Below are positions 54,178-63,185 of a stretch of 64,000 nucleotides of DNA, one piece after another. The position numbers were made by a program, and so were the translations under genes. The notes under the pieces are model-generated. The model saw nothing but the letters and a program-made list of their open reading frames with translations. It was not told the origin of the DNA and searched no databases. How positions within the stretch are numbered: position 1 is the first letter of the stretch; every line of letters begins with the position of its first letter. Source of the stretch: GCA-2705995 sp965661625 (GTDB lineage Bacteria; Bacteroidota; Bacteroidia; Flavobacteriales_G; Salibacteraceae); NCBI GenBank assembly GCA_965661625.1, contig CBFIEM010000016.1:5347-69346 (forward strand). Reading direction: 5' to 3'.

Positions 54178-55383
54178 ATGAAATTTTTAATATCCCTTGT
54201 GTGTATCGCGCTGATCTTGAGTAGCTGCGGTGATCAAGAGAAGAATCCGCTATTGGAAGAAACTTCTCCTCCTGAAACGGAGGTTCTCATCACTGAATTT
54301 GATACACTTTCAGACACTTCAAGTGCCCATATTGCGCTTGGATTCAATGCAACGATTCCCGTAACTGGTCGCTACCAAGTAGCAATCAAAGGATCGGGAA
54401 ACCCAGGTGTGGTTTGGGTTGAAGATTACATCAAGAATGCAGATAAGCGCACCTACAACATTACAGGTAGCCTGGAAATAGGCGCAAATGGTACTGCACA
54501 TGTAGAAGGCAGTCCCCTAGCCCAAGGGACTCATGAAATGGCCATTCATTTGGATTCGTCCATCACGAATGTTACCTCCATCGCCTTCGAACTCATGTTA
54601 CCCCATATAAATACGCCGGATACACTTACCCAGCTGATGAGCGGAGATTCGCTCCAACTTGTTTGGGGTGATGAATTCAACGATGCTGGTGCTCCGGATA
54701 CATCAAAATGGTCATACAAAGTTGGGAACTGGGGCTGGGGAAACAACGAGCTCCAATATTACGAGTCATTCGATACAGCAACAGCTTACATCAACAATGG
54801 CGCTCTGCACATCCGTGGATATAAGGATCAAAAAGGAAACTGGCATTCAGCCCGACTATCAACCCAAGGCAAACAAACCTTCCTTTATGGTAAACTTGAA
54901 ATCCGTGCAAAAGTGCCTACTACAAGAGGAACGTGGTCGGCAGGATGGTTGCTTGGAGACGCTTACCGCGATGAAATTTCGTGGCCGTATTGCGGTGAAA
55001 TTGATGTGATGGAATGTGTGGGTTATGAAATAAACGATACTACTGGCGCTGGATTGAATCACGCTTCATGTCATACACCTGCTTTTTACTTTAAAAAAGG
55101 AAATCACCTCACCAACCAAATTGCTGTTGACGCTATGAACACCACCTTCCACACCTATTCTGTGGAATGGTACCCCCATGAAGTAAAGTGCTTTGTTGAT
55201 GGCCTGCACTACTACACCTATGATAAAACTGCGAACGAGCTGGAATGGCCATTCTCAACTCCACAAAACATCATCCTCAACTTAGCCATTGGCGGTGGCT
55301 GGGGAGGTGCTAAAGGGTTGGATCCCGCATTAAATGATGAAACACTTATTATCGACTATGTTCGGGTTTATGAGAAGCGTTAA
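54178..55383 (+). CDS. GH16 beta-glucanase (laminarinase type), lipoprotein
   Basis: The 401 aa protein has a lipobox (LILSSC, C17). Residues about 35-150 form an extra N-terminal beta domain, then the GH16 catalytic domain begins LVWGDEFNDAGAPDTSKW. The active site is GEIDVMEC with nucleophile E274, D276 and acid/base E279 (ExDxxE with the extra residue, as in GH16_3 laminarinases). WGWGNNELQYY is the substrate cleft motif. It most likely hydrolyses beta-1,3-glucan at the cell surface. The 3' end overlaps the GH30 gene by 14 nt. Confidence 0.93.
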   Translation: MKFLISLVCIALILSSCGDQEKNPLLEETSPPETEVLITEFDTLSDTSSAHIALGFNATIPVTGRYQVAIKGSGNPGVVWVEDYIKNADKRTYNITGSLEIGANGTAHVEGSPLAQGTHEMAIHLDSSITNVTSIAFELMLPHINTPDTLTQLMSGDSLQLVWGDEFNDAGAPDTSKWSYKVGNWGWGNNELQYYESFDTATAYINNGALHIRGYKDQKGNWHSARLSTQGKQTFLYGKLEIRAKVPTTRGTWSAGWLLGDAYRDEISWPYCGEIDVMECVGYEINDTTGAGLNHASCHTPAFYFKKGNHLTNQIAVDAMNTTFHTYSVEWYPHEVKCFVDGLHYYTYDKTANELEWPFSTPQNIILNLAIGGGWGGAKGLDPALNDETLIIDYVRVYEKR

Positions 55384-56851
55384 ATTCTGTATTGCTAGTA
55401 GTATTGCTATTGCTTGCTACAGTTGCTCTCCTGAAAACAAGTTAGGTGTCACTGGCTATGAGACAAATGCCGCTGGAAAGAAATTAGCACCCATTATAGC
55501 ATCAGCGGCTACCTCAGCAATCAGTGTTAGCGTTGATACACAACACGTCTTTCAACGAATCACCGGTTTTGGAGGTGCAATAACAGAAGCTTCTGCAAAG
55601 CTGCTCATGCAAGCTCCCCTAGCAACTAGAAATGCTATTCTTGATCTCTATTTCAACGAATCAGGGGCAAACTATACCATGAGCAGAACGCACATCAACA
55701 GCTGCGACTTTTCACTGCATCCGTATGCGTACGATACCGTTCCAGGAGATACATTTCTCACCAACTTTACGCTCAACGAAGACCAGGACGATATTATTCC
55801 AGTTATTCAGGCTGCACAAGCCCGAGTAGGAGATCAATTCAAGCTGATCGCTAGTCCGTGGACTGCCCCTCCTTGGATGAAAGACAATAACCACTGGTTT
55901 GGCGGAAAACTGCTGCCAGCTTATTACAAAACGTGGGCGCTCTATTTTGACAAATACGCTACTGCCCTTGATCGTCTTGGCATTCCATTATGGGCATTCA
56001 CCATTGAAAATGAACCCATCGGAAATGATGCGCATTGGGAAAGTATGCACTTTACCCCTCGTGAAATGACTGCATTTACACGTGACTTTTTAATCCCTCA
56101 GCTACAGCATCAACACCCAGACATTAAACTCTTTGTATACGATCAAAATCGCGGCGAAGAGCTCGAGGAATGGGCAAAAGTATTACTCTCGGACACGGCA
56201 TTGAAAGAAGGCATTGCTGGAACGGCTGTTCATTGGTACAACAGCACGGTTACACATTTTCCAGCATCGCTTCAATATACCCACTCATTGGCACCGGAAA
56301 AATCCATCCTGCAAACAGAAGCATGCATTGATGCAGAAGTTCCGCATTGGAAAGACGATGCTTGGTATTGGAGCAAAAAAGCAACCGATTGGGGGTATGA
56401 TTGGGCAGCGCCAGATCAAAAGCATTTACACCCCAAATACATTCCAACTGAACGCTATGTTACTGATATCATAGGTTGCTTGAATAATTGGGTAAAAGGT
56501 TGGGTAGATTGGAACATTCTGCTCAATCGTCAAGGAGGACCAAACCACGTTGAAAACTGGTGCATTGCTCCCATTATTATTGATGAGCAATCCCATGAGT
56601 ACTACGTTACTCCCCTGTATTATGTCATGAGTCATTTTAGCAAGTACATTTTACCCGGAGCTAAACGTGTGAAAGCATCTGTAAACAGTGATTCCATCCA
56701 ATGCACCGCAGCAAAAAATCCTGATGGATCTACGGCTCTTGTAATTTACAATCCGCAATCAAAACCTACTACCTACACCGTTCATTTAGGTGAACATTCC
56801 TTTACTTTTGAGTTATCAGCGCAAGCCATTCAAACTATCATCATCGGTTAA
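55370..56851 (+). CDS. GH30 glycoside hydrolase, lipoprotein
   Basis: Starts at the ATG at 55370 (an earlier in-frame ATG lies deep inside the GH16 gene); 493 aa, with a lipoprotein-like signal (IAIACYSCSPE). The catalytic barrel begins FQRITGFGGAITEA, a GH30 hallmark. Acid/base E215 in TIENEP and nucleophile E317 in LQTEACID are in place. GH30 subfamilies include glucosylceramidases, beta-1,6-glucanases and others. In this operon cleavage of the beta-1,6 side branches of laminarin is the most natural hypothesis, not established. It lies 12 nt upstream of the phosphorylase-like gene. Confidence 0.9.
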   Translation: MRSVKFCIASSIAIACYSCSPENKLGVTGYETNAAGKKLAPIIASAATSAISVSVDTQHVFQRITGFGGAITEASAKLLMQAPLATRNAILDLYFNESGANYTMSRTHINSCDFSLHPYAYDTVPGDTFLTNFTLNEDQDDIIPVIQAAQARVGDQFKLIASPWTAPPWMKDNNHWFGGKLLPAYYKTWALYFDKYATALDRLGIPLWAFTIENEPIGNDAHWESMHFTPREMTAFTRDFLIPQLQHQHPDIKLFVYDQNRGEELEEWAKVLLSDTALKEGIAGTAVHWYNSTVTHFPASLQYTHSLAPEKSILQTEACIDAEVPHWKDDAWYWSKKATDWGYDWAAPDQKHLHPKYIPTERYVTDIIGCLNNWVKGWVDWNILLNRQGGPNHVENWCIAPIIIDEQSHEYYVTPLYYVMSHFSKYILPGAKRVKASVNSDSIQCTAAKNPDGSTALVIYNPQSKPTTYTVHLGEHSFTFELSAQAIQTIIIG

Positions 56852-56863
56852 GAATTATTCAAC

Positions 56864-59800
56864 ATGCAAGCAGCTAAATCGAACGCACTTTTCTTAGGCA
56901 GCAACCCCATTATTGATCAGGAAAAATCCATAAACGGGTCTTTTTGTTTGCGCAATGGAAAAGCGTTTTACAAAATTGATCATTATGACCGCATGCCTCC
57001 CTTTCTGATGACGCTGGTAAGCAGCTCCAATCATTGGATGTTTTTAGCGAGTAACGGTGGTATAACAGCTGGAAGAAGAAATCCAGAACAAGCATTATTC
57101 CCCTACTACACCGATGACAAACTCATTGACCTAGCTGCGAAAACAGGTGCCATAACTGCTATGCACGTTACACGCAATAATCAAACTTTTCTTTGGGAGC
57201 CCTTTAATCAAGGAAACATACCCGTTTATCGCATTGACCGGGCACTCTACAAAGCTGTACATGGAAATGAAGTACAGTTTGAAGAAACGAATCATGATCT
57301 AGGGCTCACCTTCACCTATACCTGGACATTTTCCAATAAATACGGTTTCGTGCGCCAATCAACAGTTCGTTCAATCCAGAACGCGCCAGTACAAATCACC
57401 TGTTTGGATGGAATTCAAAACATCCTACCTGCTTTTGTAGGAAGTGACCTTCAAAATAGCCGCTCTACGCTAGTAGATGCATACAAAAAGAATGAGATTG
57501 ATGCGAAAACAGGTCTGGGAATTTACAGCCTCAGTGCTCGGATAGTAGATCGTGCTGAACCCAGCGAAGCGCTCGGGGCCAATGTAGTTTGGACTACCTG
57601 TGAACATGCAGACGGCTTCTTAACAAGCAATGAGCAACTCCCTAAGTTTAGACTTGGTCAAGAACTGGAGCCAGAGTTGGAATCAAAAGCGATTAAAGGT
57701 GCATACCTCTTCAGCACCAGTTTTACGCTTGAAGGCGAGGCCACAAAAATATGGCACACCATTGCTGATGTTTCGCAGAGCACAGCCCAAGTAGCAAACC
57801 TCAACAAGGCTTTAGCTGAGGGCAGCATTACTGAAACCGATTTGATTGCTGATGTCAATGCCAACCAGAAGGATCTTGAACGCATTGTTGGGCTTGCAGA
57901 TGGACTGCAGCTAAGTGGAAATAAACCATTAGCTGCAAGGCATTTTTCGAATGTTTTGTTCAACGTAATGCGCGGTGGTGTTTTCAAGCAAATTGATGCG
58001 ATTTATAAAACCGACTTCATCCATTTTGTAAAAACATGGAACCTCCCGTTGTATGAGGATAAACATCACTTTTTTGAGGCTCTTCCACCTAGCCTCTCTT
58101 ACGATGACCTTGTTGAACGCGGCATAAGCAATGGCCATCCTGATGTAGTGCGCTTGTGTCATGAGTTTCTTCCACTTTCATTTAGTAGGCGACATGGAGA
58201 CCCCTCCAGACCTTGGAACTATTTCAGTATTGAAGTAGTTAACGACAATGGCTTAGACCAACTCTCTTATGAGGGAAATTGGCGTGACATTTTTCAAAAC
58301 TGGGAAGCCTTGGCATACTCGTTTCCTACCTTTATTCGCGGAATGATTGCTAAGTTCTTAAATGCCTCTACCGCAGATGGCTATAATCCTTACCGCATTA
58401 CCGATGAAGGTATTGATTGGGAAGTAATAGAACCGGGAGATGAATGGTCCTACATTGGTTACTGGGGTGATCACCAAATCATCTACCTGCTTAAACTGAT
58501 GGAACATGCTTCCGAGCACTTTCCTGAAATCTTAACACAGATGCTCAACCAAAAGGACTTTGTATATGCTCAGGTACCTTACCGGATTCGCAATTACAAA
58601 GCCATCAAAGCTAATCCTTACGACACCATTGACTTTGATCATGAGCTTTCCACAGAAATCGAGAAACGCGTAACTGTTTTTGGTGCAGATGGCAAACTGG
58701 TATGGCGTTCAAATCAACATACTTTACGGGCAACACTTGGTGAAAAACTACTGGTAACCTTGCTCACCAAACTGTACAATTTTGTACCCGGTGGAGGAAT
58801 TTGGCTCAATACTCAGCGTCCCGAATGGAATGATGCCAATAACGCATTGGTGGGCAATGGAACAAGCTTAGTAACCTTGTATTACATCAAGCGATTTATT
58901 GGGTTCATGCAGCACCTATTAGCGCACTCTCCAGAGCATACATTAAGCTTGAATCAGCCCGTGGCAGCATTGTTTGATCACCTGAAAGCAGCGTTCAACG
59001 GATTTACCACCAATTCAAATCAAGCGAGCCCTGAGGCCGTAAAGCAGTTCATAGATCAGCTGGGAGAAGCGGGATCTACATACCGCGAAAAAATATATGC
59101 GAGAGATTTTGGAGTAGCTGTTCAGCTTCCAGTTGCCGATTGCAAACAGTTCCTTGAAGTGGCTATATCAGCCATTGACCAAACCATAGCTCAAAGTAAA
59201 CGCAACGATAAACTATACCATGCCTACAACATTTTGAGCATTACTGAACAGGAAGCCACGGTAGATTACCTGTATGAAATGCTCGAAGGCCAGGTAGCTG
59301 TATTGAGCTCAAAAGCTCTAAAACCAGATGAGGCTAGCGATCTGTTGGATGCCTTAAAGGATAGCGCCATGTACCGATCAGATCAGTACAGTTACATGCT
59401 CTATCCCAACAAAGACCTTGGCGAATTTTTAGCTAAGAACAGCTTACCACAATCGATTGCGGAAACGCATCACATTGTGCGTTCACTTATAGCTACTCCG
59501 CACAACGGCATTCTACAACAAGACGAAATGGGTACCATTCATTTTGCAAAAAAGCTCTGTAATAAAACGCATGTTTTGCATGCCATTGATGCACTGCGCT
59601 CTTCCAATAAACTGAACATAAGTGATGCAGATGCCAAGGTTCTGCTAAACTTATTTGAGACTACCTTCAACCACAAAGCATTTACCGGTAGGTCTGGTAC
59701 GTTCTTCGGATATGAAGGCTTAGGGTCTATTTATTGGCACATGGTAAGTAAATTATTATTAGCGGTGCAGGAAAACATTTACTGGGCTGTTGAAGCAGGT

Positions 59801-60334
59801 GCATCTGCAACAACCATTGGCAAGCTCACTGAGCATTATTTCGAAATTAGAGCTGGAATAGGCATCAATAAAAGTCCAGAAGCTTACGGAGCCATTCCTA
59901 CAGATCCTTACTCGCACACACCTATGCACGCCGGGGCACAACAACCTGGAATGACAGGTCAGGTTAAGGAAGACATCTTAAATAGGTGGGCAGAATTAGG
60001 TTTGCGCGTAGCAAACGGAAAACTGCATATTGAACCAGCATTTTTTGACCCCAATGAGTTCATTAAAAAGGCACAACCGTTTGAGTATGTCGATGCCACA
60101 GGGAACCTACAGCAGGTTGAAGTGCAAGCCGGACAGCTTGCATTTACTTATTGCGGAACGTTATTTTTGGTTCAACAAGGCAACACGTACAGCATTCGCA
60201 TTAACCGTACAGATGGTAACGTTGAGGAAACACAGCACACCTATCTATCAGCGGCCGATTCCCGAGATTTATTCTTGCGAAAAGGAAACATTGCTCACAT
60301 CGATCTAACCCTCAACCAAGTCCTTAAAAACTAG
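56864..60334 (+). CDS. Very large glycoside phosphorylase-like protein (GH94/GH149-like)
   Basis: The 1156 aa protein has no signal peptide, so it is expected in the cytoplasm. It contains an N-terminal beta-sandwich (about 1-330), a helical linker, and an (alpha/alpha)6-like catalytic region with NYFSIEVVNDNGLDQ, EGNWRDIFQNWEAL, and FLNASTADGYNPYRI. These features recall cellobiose/laminaribiose phosphorylases; the length above 1100 aa fits the GH149 beta-1,3-glucan phosphorylases best. It would split imported beta-1,3-oligoglucans with phosphate to glucose 1-phosphate. Last gene of the operon; its stop touches repeat copy B. The specific GH family is my inference. Confidence 0.75.
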   Translation: MQAAKSNALFLGSNPIIDQEKSINGSFCLRNGKAFYKIDHYDRMPPFLMTLVSSSNHWMFLASNGGITAGRRNPEQALFPYYTDDKLIDLAAKTGAITAMHVTRNNQTFLWEPFNQGNIPVYRIDRALYKAVHGNEVQFEETNHDLGLTFTYTWTFSNKYGFVRQSTVRSIQNAPVQITCLDGIQNILPAFVGSDLQNSRSTLVDAYKKNEIDAKTGLGIYSLSARIVDRAEPSEALGANVVWTTCEHADGFLTSNEQLPKFRLGQELEPELESKAIKGAYLFSTSFTLEGEATKIWHTIADVSQSTAQVANLNKALAEGSITETDLIADVNANQKDLERIVGLADGLQLSGNKPLAARHFSNVLFNVMRGGVFKQIDAIYKTDFIHFVKTWNLPLYEDKHHFFEALPPSLSYDDLVERGISNGHPDVVRLCHEFLPLSFSRRHGDPSRPWNYFSIEVVNDNGLDQLSYEGNWRDIFQNWEALAYSFPTFIRGMIAKFLNASTADGYNPYRITDEGIDWEVIEPGDEWSYIGYWGDHQIIYLLKLMEHASEHFPEILTQMLNQKDFVYAQVPYRIRNYKAIKANPYDTIDFDHELSTEIEKRVTVFGADGKLVWRSNQHTLRATLGEKLLVTLLTKLYNFVPGGGIWLNTQRPEWNDANNALVGNGTSLVTLYYIKRFIGFMQHLLAHSPEHTLSLNQPVAALFDHLKAAFNGFTTNSNQASPEAVKQFIDQLGEAGSTYREKIYARDFGVAVQLPVADCKQFLEVAISAIDQTIAQSKRNDKLYHAYNILSITEQEATVDYLYEMLEGQVAVLSSKALKPDEASDLLDALKDSAMYRSDQYSYMLYPNKDLGEFLAKNSLPQSIAETHHIVRSLIATPHNGILQQDEMGTIHFAKKLCNKTHVLHAIDALRSSNKLNISDADAKVLLNLFETTFNHKAFTGRSGTFFGYEGLGSIYWHMVSKLLLAVQENIYWAVEAGASATTIGKLTEHYFEIRAGIGINKSPEAYGAIPTDPYSHTPMHAGAQQPGMTGQVKEDILNRWAELGLRVANGKLHIEPAFFDPNEFIKKAQPFEYVDATGNLQQVEVQAGQLAFTYCGTLFLVQQGNTYSIRINRTDGNVEETQHTYLSAADSRDLFLRKGNIAHIDLTLNQVLKN

Positions 60335-60427
60335 GGCGTGTCCCTCATCCTTCGGGTCGGGTTTTACGCTTCTACTCCTCGCCTGTTCATACAGGCTGTG
60401 GGGTAACCGCTTCACCCCCTCACGCAA
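60334..60427 (+). repeat. Dispersed structured repeat, copy B
   Basis: About 94 bases with the same ordered blocks as copy A. The terminal boxes are GCGTG (60336-60340) and CACGC (60421-60425), complementary, differing from copy A by paired changes. It starts inside the stop codon of the phosphorylase-like gene. Confidence 0.75.
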
Positions 60428-60563
60428 TGGGTCCGGTTTGCAACAGTTCCCGCATTGAATCAGTGCAAAAGCTTATAAGCTCGTGTCATCGCAGTGCGTA
60501 CCTCCTCATGTGGTATAACCTGCATTTGCTTCATGCTGCACCGGTTACGTTACATGCATTGTT

Positions 60564-60676
60564 GCGCCAGGGATGGCAAGAAGTACCCCGTAAACGAACT
60601 TTAGTGCGTGCGGAGTACGCTGAACAGCCCGGTGCTGATGAGCTGGGATTGCGGGCAGGTCAGCAGGCGCCCGCAA
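60564..60676 (-). repeat. Dispersed structured repeat, diverged copy C, inverted relative to B
   Basis: On the minus strand it matches A and B in order: GGGCGCC, a stretch ending CGGGCTGTTCAGCGTACTCCG, then ACGGGGTAC and CATCCCTGGCGCAA. Terminal boxes GCGCC (60564-60568) and GGCGC (60666-60670) pair. The 136 bases between B and C hold no gene. Confidence 0.5.
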
Positions 60677-60810
60677 ATAAAACACCGCTTTGATCCTGTA
60701 AATCAGAACACAACGCGCTAATTAAAACCCGTGTAAATTTCATAAAAACATAGCGTTAAGCAAGGTCCGCAATAAAACTTTAAAAAAAAGCCATTTTTTT
60801 ACCGGTTGTA

Positions 60811-60841
60811 TTTGCCATAAATGAAAACTGTACTACTTTTG
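60811..60841 (+). promoter_or_regulatory. tRNA-Asp promoter
   Basis: TTTG (60811-60814), 19 nt, TACTTTTG (60834-60841): both boxes match the Bacteroidota consensus. The tRNA begins 32 nt downstream. Confidence 0.75.
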
Positions 60842-60872
60842 CCATTCCTCATTCATACGGGGAAACAGTATT

Positions 60873-60946
60873 GGTCCGGTAGTTCAGTTGGTTAGAATAC
60901 ATGCCTGTCACGCATGGGGTCGCGAGTTCGAGTCTCGTCCGGACCG
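60873..60946 (+). tRNA. tRNA-Asp (anticodon GUC)
   Basis: The 74-base gene folds as a cloverleaf: acceptor GGTCCGG/CCGGACC with discriminator G (60946), D arm GTTC...GAAT, anticodon stem CATGC/GCATG with loop CTGTCAC (anticodon GTC), and T arm GCGAG-TTCGAGT-CTCGT. CCA is not encoded. Confidence 0.97.
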
Positions 60947-60980
60947 CTTTTAGAAGCGGAATCATAACGCAAACAACAAC

Positions 60981-61010
60981 AAAACCTCGCATTTCGCGGG
61001 GTTTTATTGT
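60981..61010 (+). terminator. Terminator after tRNA-Asp
   Basis: AAAACCTCGC (60981-60990) pairs with GCGGGGTTTT (60996-61005, one G-T pair) and is followed by a T-rich stretch. Confidence 0.8.
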
Positions 61011-61014
61011 TTTA

Positions 61015-61455
61015 TCCTTATCCCAATTCACGGTAACTCATTCCCTATTCACAGAACGTTAACGGTATCCGCTTAAACGCGGCCAAAGCCACGCTGTGCA
61101 TCCCTCCTAATTCCACATTTAGGTCCTCGGTTTGCTATCAGCTCAATGTTAGCATCATCTTTCCAAAAGCGCGCATTACTTCTGGAACCTTATTTTATGA
61201 AAATAGATGAACGATTCAGATTGATTCGAATCGCAGTGTGAACAAATAAATACAAGTCCTTTGAATACAGATGCGATATCGCTTTTAACAAATGGTCTGA
61301 GTAAAAGTCTTTTGCTCCGTATGTTCTTTGTGTTATTCATGCGCGTTAAATCCAAGTTTTCATACCGTTTAACTCCAACTTAAACTCACTGTTAGTATTG
61401 TAAACGGCCTTGCTTTACTGAATTGATCTATTATCATGTTTGTTCCAATAAGCAA
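61015..61455. other. Intergenic segment without a recognisable gene
   Basis: About 440 bases downstream of tRNA-Asp. I see no convincing frame, tRNA or repeat; short matches such as GTTAAA/TTTAAC (near 61343 and 61368) and a 10-nt match to repeat A (near 61067) are too weak to name. Confidence 0.5.
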
Positions 61456-62373
61456 TCAAAGTGCAGGACTCTGAATTAGGCTGTTTCTTCCTTCATGATT
61501 TTTAAGTACATAGTGCATCCTTTTTGCCTGTTCCTTAGTAAAGATATTCATTACATCATCGTCACTGTAGTTCATGTAGTTACCAATCATTATCTGCTCT
61601 CCAGCACACCCTTCAAACGAATTCCTTCCAAAGACAGCATCATCAACAGCTGGAGTATCCTCACAATAATCATTGAACGCGCAGTCCTTTCCACCCCAAG
61701 TATGCAGCAAACCAAGAAAGTGCCCCATCTCGTGTGTCAAGGTGCGGCCATATCTTGCTTGGCATAAAGTAGCTGATTCGCCAAAGTGTCGCCAATTAAC
61801 TAAAATACCCTCAGCATCTCCTTGCTGGGGAATAGCAAGGAGTTCTGTTCCGGGCAGGTCAGTGAGCGGGCCTGAAGCGATACCGAAAACTAAACATTCG
61901 CTTTGCACAGGTAGTGGAGTCACCCAAATATTGATGTAATTACTTGGATTCCAATAATCATATTGTGCATAATGGTTTTGATGATATCCCAAATTTTCTA
62001 CGTCAATCGTTGAAGCATCAATTCTATTAATGCCGTCAAAAGCATTTGACTCTGGGTCTAATTTTGCTAAAACAAATTCAATTTTAGAATCTGCTCCATC
62101 AGGGTGGCTATTAAAACCTCTTGTACCTGCTCTCTTTCTGAAATCTTCATTTAAAATTTCCAGTTGCCTTGTCACGCGTTCAGTTGATATGTTCGAGCGC
62201 TCCCCTATTACTTCTCCAAAATGTATTACGTGAATTACAACTAGGAGGCGCACTACATCAACCCCAGGTATTGGAGTTTCTGGCAACTTGCTTTCAGGTA
62301 CAATTTCATGGTCTTTACTACATGAAAGCATCAAAAAGGCCAGTGAAATTAAAAAGAAGTAATCATGTTTCAT
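61456..62373 (-). CDS. M43-family zinc metalloprotease (cytophagalysin-like) lipoprotein
   Basis: A 305 aa exported protein with lipobox LMLSC (C18). It contains the extended zinc motif HEMGHFLGLLH (H214, E215, H218, H224), and the downstream Met-turn NYMNYSDDDVMN. Cysteines in CAFNDYCEDTP fit disulfides of this metzincin group. There is no T9SS sorting domain. Expected to be an envelope-anchored endopeptidase of unknown target. It lies on the minus strand downstream of the attC-like element at 62454. Confidence 0.93.
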   Translation of the reverse strand: MKHDYFFLISLAFLMLSCSKDHEIVPESKLPETPIPGVDVVRLLVVIHVIHFGEVIGERSNISTERVTRQLEILNEDFRKRAGTRGFNSHPDGADSKIEFVLAKLDPESNAFDGINRIDASTIDVENLGYHQNHYAQYDYWNPSNYINIWVTPLPVQSECLVFGIASGPLTDLPGTELLAIPQQGDAEGILVNWRHFGESATLCQARYGRTLTHEMGHFLGLLHTWGGKDCAFNDYCEDTPAVDDAVFGRNSFEGCAGEQIMIGNYMNYSDDDVMNIFTKEQAKRMHYVLKNHEGRNSLIQSPAL

Positions 62374-62453
62374 CGGTGAATTGGTTAGACTACAAAGCTA
62401 GCATTCATAATGGAGTGCTTTACATGCTGTCTGCTTTTAAACTAAGACTATGA

Positions 62454-62519
62454 CCCACAACGTTTGGCTATGCGCATTAGCGTCCAGAAGGGCGCAATTG
62501 CTTATCGATTTTGTTGTGC
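62454..62519 (-). other. attC-like imperfect palindrome 1
   Basis: The 66 bases begin CCCACAACG and end TTTGTTGTGC: terminal boxes CACAAC/GTTGTG are complementary. At the centre GCGTCC and GGGCGC pair around AGAA (62491-62494). Intermediate bases pair imperfectly. It spans the 3' end (last 14 codons and stop) of the lipoprotein gene at 62477. This looks like an integron cassette recombination site; no integrase is in the window. Confidence 0.45.
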
Positions 62520-63166
62520 ATTTCTTTTATTTCTGTTATTCCAATTTTCAGACCTCTTGAATTAAACCACTTGTTTGTTGCTTTTTCTGCATTAGAAACA
62601 ACTGGAGCTAATCCCTTCTTGATTGTTAGAAAATTAGCTGTGCTGAATGAAATCAGAGGAAATTCTCTGTTAAAATCCCAACCAGGATAACTTAACCAAA
62701 TTTTCACGCTGTCCTGGAACAAGTCAAAAGCGTCATATGCAAAATAGAACTTGTATGATTTTCCAGTTGATTCACATAAATGCCAATTAGATCGTACAAT
62801 TCTTAAACTGTCTTCAACAGAAATCGTTAGCCAGAACTCAGGCGCAGAAGGGCTTCGTGTTTTATAGTGATTTAAATTCCATAGGTAATTACTGTCCAAT
62901 CGCGTGAGTTCGATACAACTGTACTGAAGCGTATCTATTGTAAATGGGTAAGTCCCATTATTCATTTTTGCGGAAGATTTAAAGAATTGAATTTGATATA
63001 TGGAATCAGAAGATATTAGTTCAAATGAAGGGCCTTCAGTATTTTCTTGATCTTCAGCATTTGAAATAGAGTTCTCGCTTTCTAATTCATCTTTTGCAGC
63101 ATTACTTGGGCTACAAGCAAACGTAAGTAACGAACAAATAAATATGAAACACAGTTTATTCAACAT
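62477..63166 (-). CDS. Lipoprotein of unknown function, bounded by attC-like elements
   Basis: The frame is open from 63265, but the ATG at 63166 starts a lipoprotein signal (MLNKLCFIFICSLLTFAC), giving 229 aa. The mature part (for example SFELISSDSIYQIQFFKSS, and FYFAYDAFDLFQDSVKIWL) is rich in aromatic and charged residues; no motif is recognised. The stop codon lies within the attC-like element at 62454 and the start lies 20 bases from the other (63186), i.e. the layout of a single mobile cassette. Confidence 0.7.
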   Translation of the reverse strand: MLNKLCFIFICSLLTFACSPSNAAKDELESENSISNAEDQENTEGPSFELISSDSIYQIQFFKSSAKMNNGTYPFTIDTLQYSCIELTRLDSNYLWNLNHYKTRSPSAPEFWLTISVEDSLRIVRSNWHLCESTGKSYKFYFAYDAFDLFQDSVKIWLSYPGWDFNREFPLISFSTANFLTIKKGLAPVVSNAEKATNKWFNSRGLKIGITEIKEMHNKIDKQLRPSGR

Positions 63167-63185
63167 AAACGTTTTCTTTAGTACA

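Noticed and set aside
60427..60693. 88 aa plus-strand reading frame
   Set aside because: It runs through the end of repeat B and all of repeat C and has no recognisable motif, signal or start context; best explained as chance within the repeats.
61060..61085. Fourth copy of the dispersed repeat
   Set aside because: Only a GGTATCCGCTT-type match of about 10 bases is present, with none of the other blocks, so chance is likely.
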